From RGIG6353 sp045660745 (lineage in GTDB: Bacteria > Bacillota > Clostridia > Oscillospirales > SIG627), in NCBI GenBank assembly GCA_045660745.1, contig JAZREJ010000042.1, forward strand, positions 1 through 64,000: 64,000 nt of DNA. Reading direction: 5' to 3'. The notes under the pieces were generated by a model. The model saw only the letters and a list, made by a program, of their open reading frames with translations, did no database searches and was not told the origin of the DNA. Below are positions 35,495-44,248 of the stretch, one piece after another. Position 1 is the first letter of the stretch. Each line of letters opens with the position of its first letter. The translations under genes were made by a program, and so were the position numbers.

Positions 35495-36400
35495 ATGACA
35501 GATATTGTAGTAATTGGTGCGGGCCCTGCGGGTCTTACCGCGGCACTTTACGCCGCAAGGGCTAATAAAAGCGTTACAGTTCTTGAAAAGGCTACCTTCG
35601 GAGGACAGATTAACTTTTCTCCAAAGATTGAAAATTATCCCGGAAGCCTTGAGATAAGCGGAATCGAGCTTGCAGATAAGCTTGTTGAGCAGGTGCTCAG
35701 CCACGGAGTTGACATTGAGCTTGAGGAAGCGGTTGGAATTGAGGATAAGGGAGACTTTAAGACGGTTATCACCGACTCCGGAACTCATGACTGCCGCGCC
35801 GTTGTTATCGCAACGGGCGCTCATCACAGACATCTGGGCATTGAGGGCGAGGACAGATTTGAGGGAGAGGGAATATCCTTTTGTGCCGTGTGCGACGGAG
35901 CATTCTTTGAGGGACAGCACGTTGTTGTGGTTGGAGGAGGAAACTCTGCACTTCAGGAAGCCATCCTTCTTTCCGAGCTTTGCTCGAAGGTAACGATCGT
36001 TCAGAATCTTCCCTCGTTTACGGGCGAGGAACGCCTTGCGAAGATACTCGAAGGAAAAAATAACGTTGAAGCAATTTTCAATACAGTTGTTAAAAAGGTT
36101 ATCGGCGAAGATAAGTTTGAAGGCGTTGTTGTAGAGAATACCGACGGCGTGACAAGTGAAATTCACTCGGACGGAATGTTTGTAGCTATCGGCCTTGCAC
36201 CTGAAAATAAGGCGTTTGAAGGTGTTGCAGAGCTTGATAAGATAGGCTACGTTGTGTCCGACGAGAGCTGTACCACCAAGACCTCGGGCGTGTTCGTTGC
36301 GGGAGACTGCAGAACGAAAAATATAAGACAGATTGCCACTGCCGTTGCCGATGGCGCAGTTGCCGCACTTTCCGCAGTGAGATATATTGACTTGAAATAA
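35495..36400 (+). CDS. trxB: Thioredoxin reductase
   Basis: An FAD- and NADPH-dependent reductase of 301 residues. FAD binding is by VIGAGPAGLTAALYAAR, the redox pair is CAVC (Cys 130 and 133), NADPH binding is by VVGGGNSALQEA, and the final FAD motif is GVFVAGDCR. The ATG at 35495 follows AAAGGAT; the frame extends upstream only through the terminator. Placed right after nrdD, it probably reduces the redoxin domain fused to NrdD as well as thioredoxin elsewhere (inference). Confidence 0.95.
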   Translation: MTDIVVIGAGPAGLTAALYAARANKSVTVLEKATFGGQINFSPKIENYPGSLEISGIELADKLVEQVLSHGVDIELEEAVGIEDKGDFKTVITDSGTHDCRAVVIATGAHHRHLGIEGEDRFEGEGISFCAVCDGAFFEGQHVVVVGGGNSALQEAILLSELCSKVTIVQNLPSFTGEERLAKILEGKNNVEAIFNTVVKKVIGEDKFEGVVVENTDGVTSEIHSDGMFVAIGLAPENKAFEGVAELDKIGYVVSDESCTTKTSGVFVAGDCRTKNIRQIATAVADGAVAALSAVRYIDLK

Positions 36401-36404
36401 TATA

Positions 36405-36433
36405 TTGACAACAAATGCGATATACTGTAAAAT
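36405..36433 (+). promoter_or_regulatory. Promoter of the zinc-ribbon membrane protein gene
   Basis: TTGACA (36405-36410), 17 bp, TAAAAT (36428-36433), 33 bp before the ATG. Confidence 0.65.
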
Positions 36434-36465
36434 AACAGTAGCAACGTTTTAAGGAGGAGAACTTT

Positions 36466-38331
36466 ATGTATTGTACAAAATGCGGAAGAAAGCTTGCCGA
36501 GGGGGAGGTTTGCACCTGTAGTGCACCTGAACAGAACGTTCAGAATCAGAATGTTAACAATAACACCATCCCCAACACGAATAGTGCTCCGCAGGCAGGC
36601 TATGACCCTAACACAAATTATAACCCTAACACAAATTATAACCCTAACTTAAATTACTCCCCTAATACGGGCTATGATCCTGGTGCGGGACAGAATCCTG
36701 CGGGAGGATATAATTATACCAATGTAAACGGCGCTCCGAATCTCATTTACGATGAGCAGGCGATTCCCCCCAAGAAGAGATCGAAGAAGGGACTTGTCAT
36801 AACCCTTTCGATCATTGCGGCAGTTATAGTGGTATGTACGGCGGTATGGTTCTTGGCACAGGGCTGGGTAATCAAGACCTTTACTTCGGACGAGAATTAT
36901 CTTGGATACGTTGTGAACAATTATGCCGAGACTGCGGCAGAAGCTGTAGCTGATACCTACAGCAATATGCTTACCACCTTAAACGGAACAATGCCCAAAA
37001 CTTCTGATGGCACAATGAAGCTTGAGATAGGAGACACCGCAAAGACTCTTATTAACGAAGTGATAGGCGAGGATATCTCTCTTGACGGCTTAGACGGACT
37101 TACGTTTGATTTCAGAGGTGTAAATGAGGGCTTAAAGAGTACTTTATCAATGGACGTCAAGTCCGGCAACGTGACTCTTACAACAGTAGAGCTCTATTCC
37201 GATGCCACATCGGGTGAGATGATGCTGAGAATTCCCACTCTCAGCGACAGCTGGATGTCGCTCGGTGAGACAGATGATTATTATGACGATTATTTTGACA
37301 GTGATATTGGTAGCATGTCGGGTATTCTGGGCATGGGCGGCTCGACGGATATTACAAAAATGCTTCCGTCTCCCGAAACCGTTGAGGAGCTTATCACGAC
37401 CGTTATTGACACTCTTTTTGATAATATAACATCGGTCAAGACGACCGACGAGGTCGTTACGGTGGACGGAGTTTCACAGGAGTTTACAAAGTATTCCTTG
37501 AGACTTACCGAGCGCAACATGGTGGATATCCTTGAAGCGACCGCATATGAGCTTATTGAGGACGAGGACTTTGAAGAGGCTGTAAAAGAGCTTCTTAAGG
37601 CTACGGGAACCCCTTCAATGTATGTAGACATGATATGGGGACAGCTTCCCGCACTTCTCAGGGAAGGCATTTCCGAGATGAAGGATGAGATGGATGGCAA
37701 CACAGTGCTTGCCGTTATCGATTTTTACATTGATTCAGATCACGAGATCGCAGGTCTCAGTTTTGATCTTTTTGACGGAGACGTTGTGGTGAGACTTCTC
37801 AGCGCACAGAACGGAAACGGATTCGGTGCAGAGCTTGTCGTTGTTGCGGACGGCGGGGAAGCGTTTGAAGTGCGTATCACCGATGCTACTCGAAAGAACG
37901 GAAAGATCAGCGGAAATATGTCCTTCTGGTTAATGGGCGAGAGAGGCCTTACAGCAGAGCTTGTCAACGTTGATCCCGACCGCGGAACAGGAACTGTTCG
38001 TGTGAGACTAGATGATACTATTGCAGAGCTTATCAGTAACGGAGACCCTGAGGTCGAGGCAATTCTTTCGCAGCTTAAATTCGAAGTCAGCGTAAAGACC
38101 TTGGAGGCTTACGAGAAAATAGGCATGAGAACAGCTCTTTATATGGGTGACGAGACTCTTATAGCACTTGATTGCGACATGGATGTGTTTATGGGCGGAA
38201 AGATAAACGTTAAGGGCACAAGCGACGTTCTCGATCAGTATGACTGGGAAGACGAGGTGTCATATGACGACCTTATTGACAATTTAGAAAAAGCGGGATT
38301 TTCTGAGGATCTTATCGACCTTTTCTATTGA
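36466..38331 (+). CDS. Zinc-ribbon membrane protein with Asn/Pro repeat linker
   Basis: The 621-residue protein begins with a zinc ribbon (YCTKCGRKLAEGEVCTC), then an Asn/Pro/Tyr-rich repeat linker (about residues 25-90), a membrane helix (about residues 109-131, LVITLSIIAAVIVVCTAVWF) and a large outer domain that is acidic and beta-rich. The zinc ribbon and linker would be cytoplasmic. Such architecture is common in Clostridia for proteins with extracellular parts of unknown function. GGAGG precedes the ATG. The following ABC genes are separated by a terminator. Confidence 0.7.
   Translation: MYCTKCGRKLAEGEVCTCSAPEQNVQNQNVNNNTIPNTNSAPQAGYDPNTNYNPNTNYNPNLNYSPNTGYDPGAGQNPAGGYNYTNVNGAPNLIYDEQAIPPKKRSKKGLVITLSIIAAVIVVCTAVWFLAQGWVIKTFTSDENYLGYVVNNYAETAAEAVADTYSNMLTTLNGTMPKTSDGTMKLEIGDTAKTLINEVIGEDISLDGLDGLTFDFRGVNEGLKSTLSMDVKSGNVTLTTVELYSDATSGEMMLRIPTLSDSWMSLGETDDYYDDYFDSDIGSMSGILGMGGSTDITKMLPSPETVEELITTVIDTLFDNITSVKTTDEVVTVDGVSQEFTKYSLRLTERNMVDILEATAYELIEDEDFEEAVKELLKATGTPSMYVDMIWGQLPALLREGISEMKDEMDGNTVLAVIDFYIDSDHEIAGLSFDLFDGDVVVRLLSAQNGNGFGAELVVVADGGEAFEVRITDATRKNGKISGNMSFWLMGERGLTAELVNVDPDRGTGTVRVRLDDTIAELISNGDPEVEAILSQLKFEVSVKTLEAYEKIGMRTALYMGDETLIALDCDMDVFMGGKINVKGTSDVLDQYDWEDEVSYDDLIDNLEKAGFSEDLIDLFY
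36606..36677 (+). repeat. 18-bp tandem repeat inside the zinc-ribbon protein gene
   Basis: Two identical copies of an 18-base unit (CCCTAACACAAATTATAA) at 36606-36623 and 36624-36641 are followed by two diverged copies. They encode YNPNTN-type hexapeptides, so copy number can vary in frame. Confidence 0.85.
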
Positions 38332-38356
38332 TGAAAAACGCTGTATAATAACTAAT

Positions 38357-38390
38357 AAAATCTTCCCGCAAAAAAGCGGGAAGATTTTTT
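38357..38390 (+). terminator. Terminator after the zinc-ribbon protein gene
   Basis: AAAATCTTCCCGC / GCGGGAAGATTTT, 13 bp, A-rich loop of six, then TT; it starts 26 bp after the stop. Confidence 0.9.
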
Positions 38391-38407
38391 GAATCGGAGA
38401 AGCACAA

Positions 38408-39076
38408 ATGTATATTGAGGTAAAAAACATTTCAAAGTCATTCGGCAAAAAGAAGATACTGTCAAACGTTTCCTTTGAAGCCGTGTCAGGCAAGTGTATA
38501 GGAATACTCGGAGCGAACGGATCGGGAAAATCAACTCTTCTATCTATCCTTGCAGGTGTTAATTCAGCGGATGAGGGAAGCTTTTTGTGTGACGGAGAGG
38601 ATCTTTTGAAAAAGCATGAGCTGCGTCAGATGAGAGTGGGATACGTCCCACAGGGCACCCCTCTTGTCGATGAGCTAACAGCACGGGATAACCTTCTTAT
38701 GTGGTATACCAAAAAGGAAATGGAGAGGGAGCTTGAATTCGGCATTCTCTCCCTTCTCGGAATAGGAGAGTTTTTAAAAACGCCGGTAATAAAGATGTCG
38801 GGCGGTATGAAAAAGCGTCTGTCCATTGGCTGTGCCGTAAGCCGTCATCCGCCAATACTTCTTCTTGACGAGCCTATGGCGGCACTTGATATCTCCTGCA
38901 AAAAGAAAATAGCGGATTATCTTAAGATATTTAAAAAGCAGGGCGGTATAACCGTTATGGTTACGCATGACCTTCTTGAAATGGAGCTTTGCGACGAGTA
39001 TTATATCGTGAAGAATGGAACGCTTGAAAAATTTGAATTTACGGGTGACACAGACTCACTCATAAGACAGTTGTGA
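38408..39076 (+). CDS. ABC transporter ATPase of an ABC-2 exporter
   Basis: A 222-residue ATPase with Walker A GANGSGKST, signature MSGGMKKRLSIG, Walker B LLLDEPMAALD and VTHDLLEMEL. It is the first of three genes that together make a complete ABC-2 type exporter, followed by two permeases with 1-bp and overlapping junctions. ABC-2 systems export drugs, lipids, polysaccharides or peptides; the substrate is not evident. Confidence 0.92.
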   Translation: MYIEVKNISKSFGKKKILSNVSFEAVSGKCIGILGANGSGKSTLLSILAGVNSADEGSFLCDGEDLLKKHELRQMRVGYVPQGTPLVDELTARDNLLMWYTKKEMERELEFGILSLLGIGEFLKTPVIKMSGGMKKRLSIGCAVSRHPPILLLDEPMAALDISCKKKIADYLKIFKKQGGITVMVTHDLLEMELCDEYYIVKNGTLEKFEFTGDTDSLIRQL

Positions 39077-39077
39077 T

Positions 39078-40286
39078 ATGTACAGATATTTTAAAGCTCA
39101 GGCTAAAAGATTTATAAAAATTTCGCCTCTTGTTTTTATCCTGTCTCTTATCTTCTTTTCAAGTGCCGCACTTTTGCTGCTTGGGTTTAAAAGTGCCCTT
39201 GACAGCGATGAGTCGAGAATTGAATTCAACATAGGCGTGACGGGAGATACCGATAACAAGTATTTCGAAATAGGAATGACGGCACTGAATACCATGGACT
39301 CATCAAGATTCTCACTTGAGCTTTCAAGGCTTTCCGAGCAGGATGCCGAAAAAAAGCTTGAGGATGGGGAGCTTTCAGCATACCTTGTGGTCCCTGATGG
39401 GTTTGTAAAGGCTGCCGCCAAGGGAAGGATACTGCCAATAACCTTTGTCACTCTTGATTCAAACACAGGACTTGTCGGAATGATAAGAGATGAGATCATC
39501 TCTCTTGTAGAGGAAATGGTGGCGGCGGGTCAAAAGGGAGTTTTCGGCACCGAGAATGCTCTTTATGAAAACGGCTATGGCTCGCTTGTGAAAGAGACTA
39601 ACAAAAACGTAAATATTGCTTTTGTTGCAATGGCGCTTGCAAGAGAGAGCATGTATAAGGTAGAGGAGACGGGTGTCGGCACAGGGCTTAACTCGTATCT
39701 CGTTTTTGCCTGCGGCATAGCCGTTGTGTTTATACTTATTTCGGGTGCAGTGTACGCTACGGTGCTTATACGCCGTGACTCCGCACTTTGCCGTCTTCTT
39801 ATAAGCCGTGGAAACGGTGTTGTAAAGCAGATATTCTGTGATTTTTTGGCAATTACCGTTTCGTTTTTTCCTATCATTTATATAATTCTCGGAACGGCAC
39901 TCTTTTTTATGGGGGATGCTGTCGGCGTACAGCTGAGTGCGGTACAGCTCATAACAGCATTCATTCCCGCAACAGCACTTGTTTGCGCTTTCAATATGTT
40001 CATTTTTGAGATCACCGACAAAATAGTGACAGGCATTCTTTTGCAGTTCTTCTCGTCTCTGTTTTTGTCTTACATGTCAGGCTGTCTTTATCCGATAGAT
40101 GCACTTCCGTCAACCCTTCAGCGCGTCGCACCTTATCTTCCCACGGGAAGCATAAGAATGTGGCTTGAATGTGTTCTTGCAGACCTTGTAAATCTTGAAC
40201 GGGTGCTTGGAGTTGCATTTTATACAGTTCTGTTCCTCATCCTCGCCTCTATTGTGCGAAGCGTGAGAGCAAGGAGGCTTGTATGA
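39078..40286 (+). CDS. ABC-2 type permease, first subunit
   Basis: A 402-residue permease of the YhgE/ABC-2 exporter kind: an N-terminal helix (about residues 16-36), a large external domain (about 37-210, with DAEKKLEDGELSAYLVVPDGF) and a cluster of five helices at the C-terminus. The outer domain is typical of ABC2_membrane_3 proteins. Its stop overlaps the next start by 4 bp (ATGA), so the two permeases are probably made in equal amounts. Confidence 0.88.
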   Translation: MYRYFKAQAKRFIKISPLVFILSLIFFSSAALLLLGFKSALDSDESRIEFNIGVTGDTDNKYFEIGMTALNTMDSSRFSLELSRLSEQDAEKKLEDGELSAYLVVPDGFVKAAAKGRILPITFVTLDSNTGLVGMIRDEIISLVEEMVAAGQKGVFGTENALYENGYGSLVKETNKNVNIAFVAMALARESMYKVEETGVGTGLNSYLVFACGIAVVFILISGAVYATVLIRRDSALCRLLISRGNGVVKQIFCDFLAITVSFFPIIYIILGTALFFMGDAVGVQLSAVQLITAFIPATALVCAFNMFIFEITDKIVTGILLQFFSSLFLSYMSGCLYPIDALPSTLQRVAPYLPTGSIRMWLECVLADLVNLERVLGVAFYTVLFLILASIVRSVRARRLV

Positions 40287-41404
40287 AGATAAAACATATA
40301 CTCCTTTTGACAAAAAGGCTTTACAAAAAAGCAGCCTTCGTTTTTCTTATGCTTCTTATACCTGTCACGGTATTCCTTCTCGGACAGACTGCCGCAGAGG
40401 ATAGTGCACTTATGAGCATAGCACTTGTTTTGGAGGACCCCGAAAACTTGCTTTGCCGTGATATTACCGACGAGCTTGCGGACTCCAGCCGTCTTGTGAG
40501 ATTTGAAAGATACGATTCTGTTGAAAAAGCGCTTGATGGGGTAAAATACGGAGAGGTGACCTGTGCATGGATATTCCCCTCGGATATTGAAAAGCGTATA
40601 GATACGTTTTCAAAAACTCAGCACCCCGCGGACTATATCGTGCGAGTTGTTATCCGCGAGACGACCGTTGCGTCCCGTGTTGTGCTTGAAAAGCTGTCCG
40701 GAGTACTCTATAAGAGAGCGGCTGAGCGCTTGTATATAAACTATATAAGAGAAAACCTTCCCGAGCTTGATGCCGAGTCGGACGAGACCCTTTTTGAATA
40801 TTATGACGGTATCGGATCAGACTTTGGGATCTTTCAATTTGAGTCGGTACAGGAAAACAAACTCCCCGATACGGGATATCTTATGTCTCCCGTGAGAGGA
40901 CTGCTTGCAATAGTTGTCACATTTGGCGCACTTGCGGGTGCGATGTACTATATTGACGACGAAAGACGCGACGTTTTTTACAATATTTCTGTAAAGAGCC
41001 GAGCTTTCATCGAATTCACTTCTGTATTTGTGCCCGTTGCAAACCTCGCCCTTGCCGCATTTCTGTCACTTACACTGGCGGGCATTTCCGCGCACTTCTT
41101 GCAAGAGCTTTATTTCTCCCTTATGCTGTCGCTCTCGGCAACGCTTTTTGCGATGGTCGTGAAAAGGATCTTCAGGGACATCAAGGTGCTTTCAACCGTG
41201 TCTGTGCTTTTGGTGTTTGTTATGAGTTCTGTCTGTCCTGTTTTTTTTGATATTAAGGTGGCAAGACCTGTTCAACTGCTTTTCCCTGTGACTCATTATC
41301 TTGATATGTCTCACGGCGCAGGGTACGGTATTATTTATCCCGCAATACTTCTTTTTATAATAGGATTTTTCGGAATGATACGCAAAAATAAAGGAATCCG
41401 CTGA
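40283..41404 (+). CDS. ABC-2 type permease, second subunit
   Basis: A 373-residue permease with the same architecture as the preceding protein: helix at about residues 13-33, outer domain with EKALDGVKYGEVTCAWIFPSD, then a bundle of helices (about 210-365). The pair probably forms a heterodimer with the ATPase. Its stop codon falls in the loop of the following terminator, so the stem begins inside the coding region. Confidence 0.86.
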   Translation: MKIKHILLLTKRLYKKAAFVFLMLLIPVTVFLLGQTAAEDSALMSIALVLEDPENLLCRDITDELADSSRLVRFERYDSVEKALDGVKYGEVTCAWIFPSDIEKRIDTFSKTQHPADYIVRVVIRETTVASRVVLEKLSGVLYKRAAERLYINYIRENLPELDAESDETLFEYYDGIGSDFGIFQFESVQENKLPDTGYLMSPVRGLLAIVVTFGALAGAMYYIDDERRDVFYNISVKSRAFIEFTSVFVPVANLALAAFLSLTLAGISAHFLQELYFSLMLSLSATLFAMVVKRIFRDIKVLSTVSVLLVFVMSSVCPVFFDIKVARPVQLLFPVTHYLDMSHGAGYGIIYPAILLFIIGFFGMIRKNKGIR

Positions 41405-41416
41405 TGCGGATTCCTT
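41391..41416. terminator. Bidirectional terminator between the ABC exporter and glyS
   Basis: AAGGAATCCGC / GCGGATTCCTT, 11 bp, loop TGAT that holds the permease stop codon. The T run is better on the minus strand (for glyS). Confidence 0.85.
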
Positions 41417-41422
41417 ATTCTT

Positions 41423-42799
41423 TTAGAATTCAAGCTTCTTTGCGATGTAGTCCTTAACCTCGGCAATGGGAAGACGAATCTGTTCCATTGTGTCTCTGTC
41501 ACGGATGGTAACGCATCCGTCGTTCTCGGACTCGAAGTCATAGGTGATACAGAAGGGAGTACCGATTTCGTCCTCGCGACGGTATCTCTTACCGATACTT
41601 CCGGCCTCGTCGAAGTCAACCATAAAGCTCTTGGAAAGCTCCTCATGAAGTGCGGAAGCCTTTTCGGAAAGCTTCTTGGAGAGGGGGAGAACTGCTGCCT
41701 TAAATGGAGCAAGTGCGGGATGGAAGCGCATTACAACACGTGTGTCGCCTTCTGCGATCTCTTCCTCGTCATACGCCTCGCAAAGGAATGCGAGTGCTAC
41801 ACGGTCTGCACCGAGAGACGGCTCGACAACGTAGGGGATGTACTTTTCGTTTGTTTCGGGATCAAAGTATTCAAGGCTCTGACCCGAGTGGTTCATGTGC
41901 TGAGAAAGGTCATAGTTTGTACGGTCTGCAATTCCCCAAAGCTCGCCCCATCCGAAGGGGAAGAGGTACTCGAAGTCGGTTGTTGCCTTGGAATAGAAGG
42001 AAAGCTCTTCCTTTGCGTGATCACGAAGACGGAGGTTTTCTCTCTTCATGTTGAGAGAGTAAAGGAAGTTTGCACAGTAGTCTTTCCAATATGCAAACCA
42101 TTCAAGGTCGGTGTCGGGCTTGCAGAAGAACTCAAGCTCCATCTGCTCAAACTCACGGGTACGGAAGGTGAAGTTACCGGGAGTGATCTCGTTACGGAAG
42201 GATTTTCCGATCTGAGCAACACCGAAGGGAACCTTCTTACGGGAGGTGCGCTGAATGTTTGCAAAGTTTACGAAGATACCCTGTGCTGTTTCTGGACGGA
42301 GGTAAAGCTCGCTCTTTGCGTCCTCGGTAACACCCTGGAAGGTCTTGAACATAAGATTGAACTTACGGATGTCGGTGAAGTTGTGAGAACCGCAGTCGGG
42401 GCAAGCGATGTTGTTTTCCTTGATGTAGTCCATCATCTGCTCGTTTGTCCAGCCGTCAGCGGGAGAACCGCTGAAGTCCTCAATGAGCTTGTCTGCTCTG
42501 TGACGGCTCTTACAGTCCTTACAGTCCATAAGAGGATCGGAGAAGCCTCCGACGTGACCTGATGCAACCCATGTTTCGGGGTTCATAAGGATGGCACTGT
42601 CAAGACCTACGTTGTACTTCGATTCCTGAACGAACTTCTTCCACCAAGCCTTCTTTACGTTGTTCTTGAATTCAACACCGAGAGGGCCGTAGTCCCATGT
42701 GTTGGCAAGACCGCCGTAAATTTCGGAGCCGCTGTATACGAAGCCTCTGCCTTTACAGAGAGCAACAATTTTTTCCATTGTCTTTTCGTTGTTATTCAT
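41423..42799 (-). CDS. glyS: Glycyl-tRNA synthetase, dimeric (class IIa) type
   Basis: Attaches glycine to tRNA-Gly. It is the single-chain homodimeric type (458 residues from the chosen start), not the two-subunit glyQ-glyS form. Family marks are GFVYSGSEIYGGLANTWDYGPLG, the class II motif 2 around FRNEITPGNFTFRTREFEQME and motif 3 with GADRVALA. Cys/His sites near CPDCGSHNFTD resemble a zinc knuckle. ATG 42799 has GAGG 7 bases upstream; the longer frame to 42841 lacks a site. The leader is short, with no room for a T-box. Confidence 0.96.
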   Translation of the reverse strand: MNNNEKTMEKIVALCKGRGFVYSGSEIYGGLANTWDYGPLGVEFKNNVKKAWWKKFVQESKYNVGLDSAILMNPETWVASGHVGGFSDPLMDCKDCKSRHRADKLIEDFSGSPADGWTNEQMMDYIKENNIACPDCGSHNFTDIRKFNLMFKTFQGVTEDAKSELYLRPETAQGIFVNFANIQRTSRKKVPFGVAQIGKSFRNEITPGNFTFRTREFEQMELEFFCKPDTDLEWFAYWKDYCANFLYSLNMKRENLRLRDHAKEELSFYSKATTDFEYLFPFGWGELWGIADRTNYDLSQHMNHSGQSLEYFDPETNEKYIPYVVEPSLGADRVALAFLCEAYDEEEIAEGDTRVVMRFHPALAPFKAAVLPLSKKLSEKASALHEELSKSFMVDFDEAGSIGKRYRREDEIGTPFCITYDFESENDGCVTIRDRDTMEQIRLPIAEVKDYIAKKLEF

Positions 42800-42832
42800 T
42801 TCATTTCCTCTATTTTCTAAATATGATATTAT

Positions 42833-42861
42833 ATTGTACATTGATTTCTCAAATAAGTCAA
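42833..42861 (-). promoter_or_regulatory. Promoter of glyS
   Basis: Minus strand TTGACT (complement of 42856-42861), 17 bp, TACAAT (complement of 42833-42838). It predicts a leader of only about 27 bases. Confidence 0.6.
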
Positions 42862-43021
42862 GTGTTTTGCGCTTATTTTTGCTTTTTACACTCGTTTACT
42901 TAGCTGTTTTGAGAAGTACAAGATACTTTTTTATCGGTTTTTATCACATAGCCTGTGCGAGGCGCAAACACTGTTGCATAAAGCGCAAAAAAAGGCTCAA
43001 AATAACTCGGGGTGATATTGA

Positions 43022-43387
43022 GTGAAAACTTTTGTGATGCTGGCTTTTTCAGGACTTATTGCGGGTTTTGTGAACGGATTTTTCGGCACAGGCGGGGGAA
43101 TTGTTATATTTTTTTCCTTGATGCTTCTCGGAAGCGACGTCAGGCGGGCACTTGCAAGTGCCAATTTCGGGATACTTGTTTTGAGTATAGTAAGCTTTTT
43201 TGTTTATCTGAAGCTTGGTACAGTAGATGCAGGTGACGGAGAAAAGCTCTTGAGAACCTGTCTTTTGCCCGCTCTTACCGGAGGTGCGCTTGGTGCATGG
43301 CTTTCGGGAAATATAAGCCCCAAGATACTTAAAAAGATATTTTCCGCACTCGTAATCGTGTGCGGTGTCAGAACGGTGCTTTCATGA
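43022..43387 (+). CDS. TauE/SafE-type permease, N-terminal half
   Basis: A 121-residue protein starting GTG 43022 with helices like half of a TSUP/TauE permease (GLIAGFVNGFFGTGGGIVIF is the typical first-repeat motif). It stops at 43387 and overlaps the next gene (ATGA). TauE/SafE carriers export sulfite, sulfonates or similar anions. Having two half-size genes instead of one fused protein is known in Clostridia. A ribosome site GGGGTG lies upstream. Confidence 0.82.
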   Translation: MKTFVMLAFSGLIAGFVNGFFGTGGGIVIFFSLMLLGSDVRRALASANFGILVLSIVSFFVYLKLGTVDAGDGEKLLRTCLLPALTGGALGAWLSGNISPKILKKIFSALVIVCGVRTVLS

Positions 43388-43719
43388 ATTTCGTTTTCGC
43401 TTTTCTTACAGGCATGGGAGTGGGGACAGGCGGACTTTACGTGCTTTGGCTCACTCTTGTAAAGGATATTCCTCAGGCTGAGGCACAGGGAATGAATCTT
43501 ATATTTTTCTCGCTTTCTATTTTGTCGGCAAGCATCATCAATCTGTTTTTTAAACGCGTTATGTTCGCCCCGATTTTGATTATCCTTATTTTTGGTCTTG
43601 CGGTGACTTACCCTGCATCCTGTCTTGCAAATACTATCGACTCTTCTCTTTTGACACGCCTTTTCGGTGGCTTTCTTATAGTGCTTGGAAGCGTTGGCTT
43701 TTTCGGAAAAAATAAATAG
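43384..43719 (+). CDS. TauE/SafE-type permease, C-terminal half
   Basis: A 111-residue membrane protein that supplies the second half of the same carrier (FAFLTGMGVGTGGLYVLWL is a repeat of the G-rich motif). The ATG at 43384 overlaps the previous stop by four bases, giving translational coupling and presumably equal amounts of both halves. Because each half has an intact start and the same G-rich motif, a frameshift in a single gene is less likely than a true two-gene arrangement. Confidence 0.82.
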   Translation: MNFVFAFLTGMGVGTGGLYVLWLTLVKDIPQAEAQGMNLIFFSLSILSASIINLFFKRVMFAPILIILIFGLAVTYPASCLANTIDSSLLTRLFGGFLIVLGSVGFFGKNK

Positions 43720-43721
43720 CT

Positions 43722-43750
43722 TTGACAAGACGGATTTTTTGTGATAGAAT
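43722..43750 (+). promoter_or_regulatory. Promoter of smpB
   Basis: TTGACA (43722-43727), 17 bp, TAGAAT (43745-43750) with an extended TGA in front; 28 bp before the ATG. Confidence 0.8.
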
Positions 43751-43777
43751 ATAAAATGGAATAATAGGAGGTAATTT

Positions 43778-44248
43778 ATGGCAGACAATATAAGAATGAT
43801 ATCAAACAACAAAAAAGCATATCACGATTATTTCGTTGAGGATAAATATGAGGCGGGAATCGAGCTTTTCGGCACCGAGGTCAAGTCACTCAGACTCGGA
43901 CAAGTCAACCTCAAGGACTCCTATTGCTCGGTTGACAAAGGTGAAATGTACGTTTACGGAATGCATATTTCCCCTTACGAAAAAGGAAATATCTTCAACC
44001 GAGACCCACTCCGTCACCGTAAGCTTCTTTTACATAAAAAGGAGATACTCAAGCTTTTCGGACTTGTGGGACGGGAGGGCTACAGCATAATTCCTTTGTC
44101 TGTTTATTTCAAGGGCCCGCACGCAAAGATGGAAATAGGTCTTTGCAAGGGTAAAAAGCTTTACGACAAGCGCGACAGCGCCGCAAAGAAGGATGCTGAC
44201 CGTCTTTCTATGCGAAACGTTAAGCTTTCGGGAAGGCTTGACGACTGA
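43778..44248 (+). CDS. smpB: SsrA-binding protein SmpB
   Basis: SmpB carries tmRNA to stalled ribosomes. The core matches well: NKKAYHDYFVEDKYEAGIELFGTEVKSLR, then NLKDSYC, and the basic tail of KLYDKRDSAAKKDADR. The 156-residue length is normal. The ATG has AGGAGG upstream. No tmRNA gene (ssrA) was found in this window. It overlaps trmN6 by one base. Confidence 0.97.
   Translation: MADNIRMISNNKKAYHDYFVEDKYEAGIELFGTEVKSLRLGQVNLKDSYCSVDKGEMYVYGMHISPYEKGNIFNRDPLRHRKLLLHKKEILKLFGLVGREGYSIIPLSVYFKGPHAKMEIGLCKGKKLYDKRDSAAKKDADRLSMRNVKLSGRLDD

Noticed and set aside
42800..43021. T-box riboswitch upstream of glyS
   Set aside because: The promoter found leaves a leader of about 27 bases, too short for a T-box, and no T-box bulge sequence is seen.
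43012..43236. Alternative frame over the first TauE half-gene
   Set aside because: Lacks membrane motifs; the GTG 43022 frame has the TSUP repeat signature.
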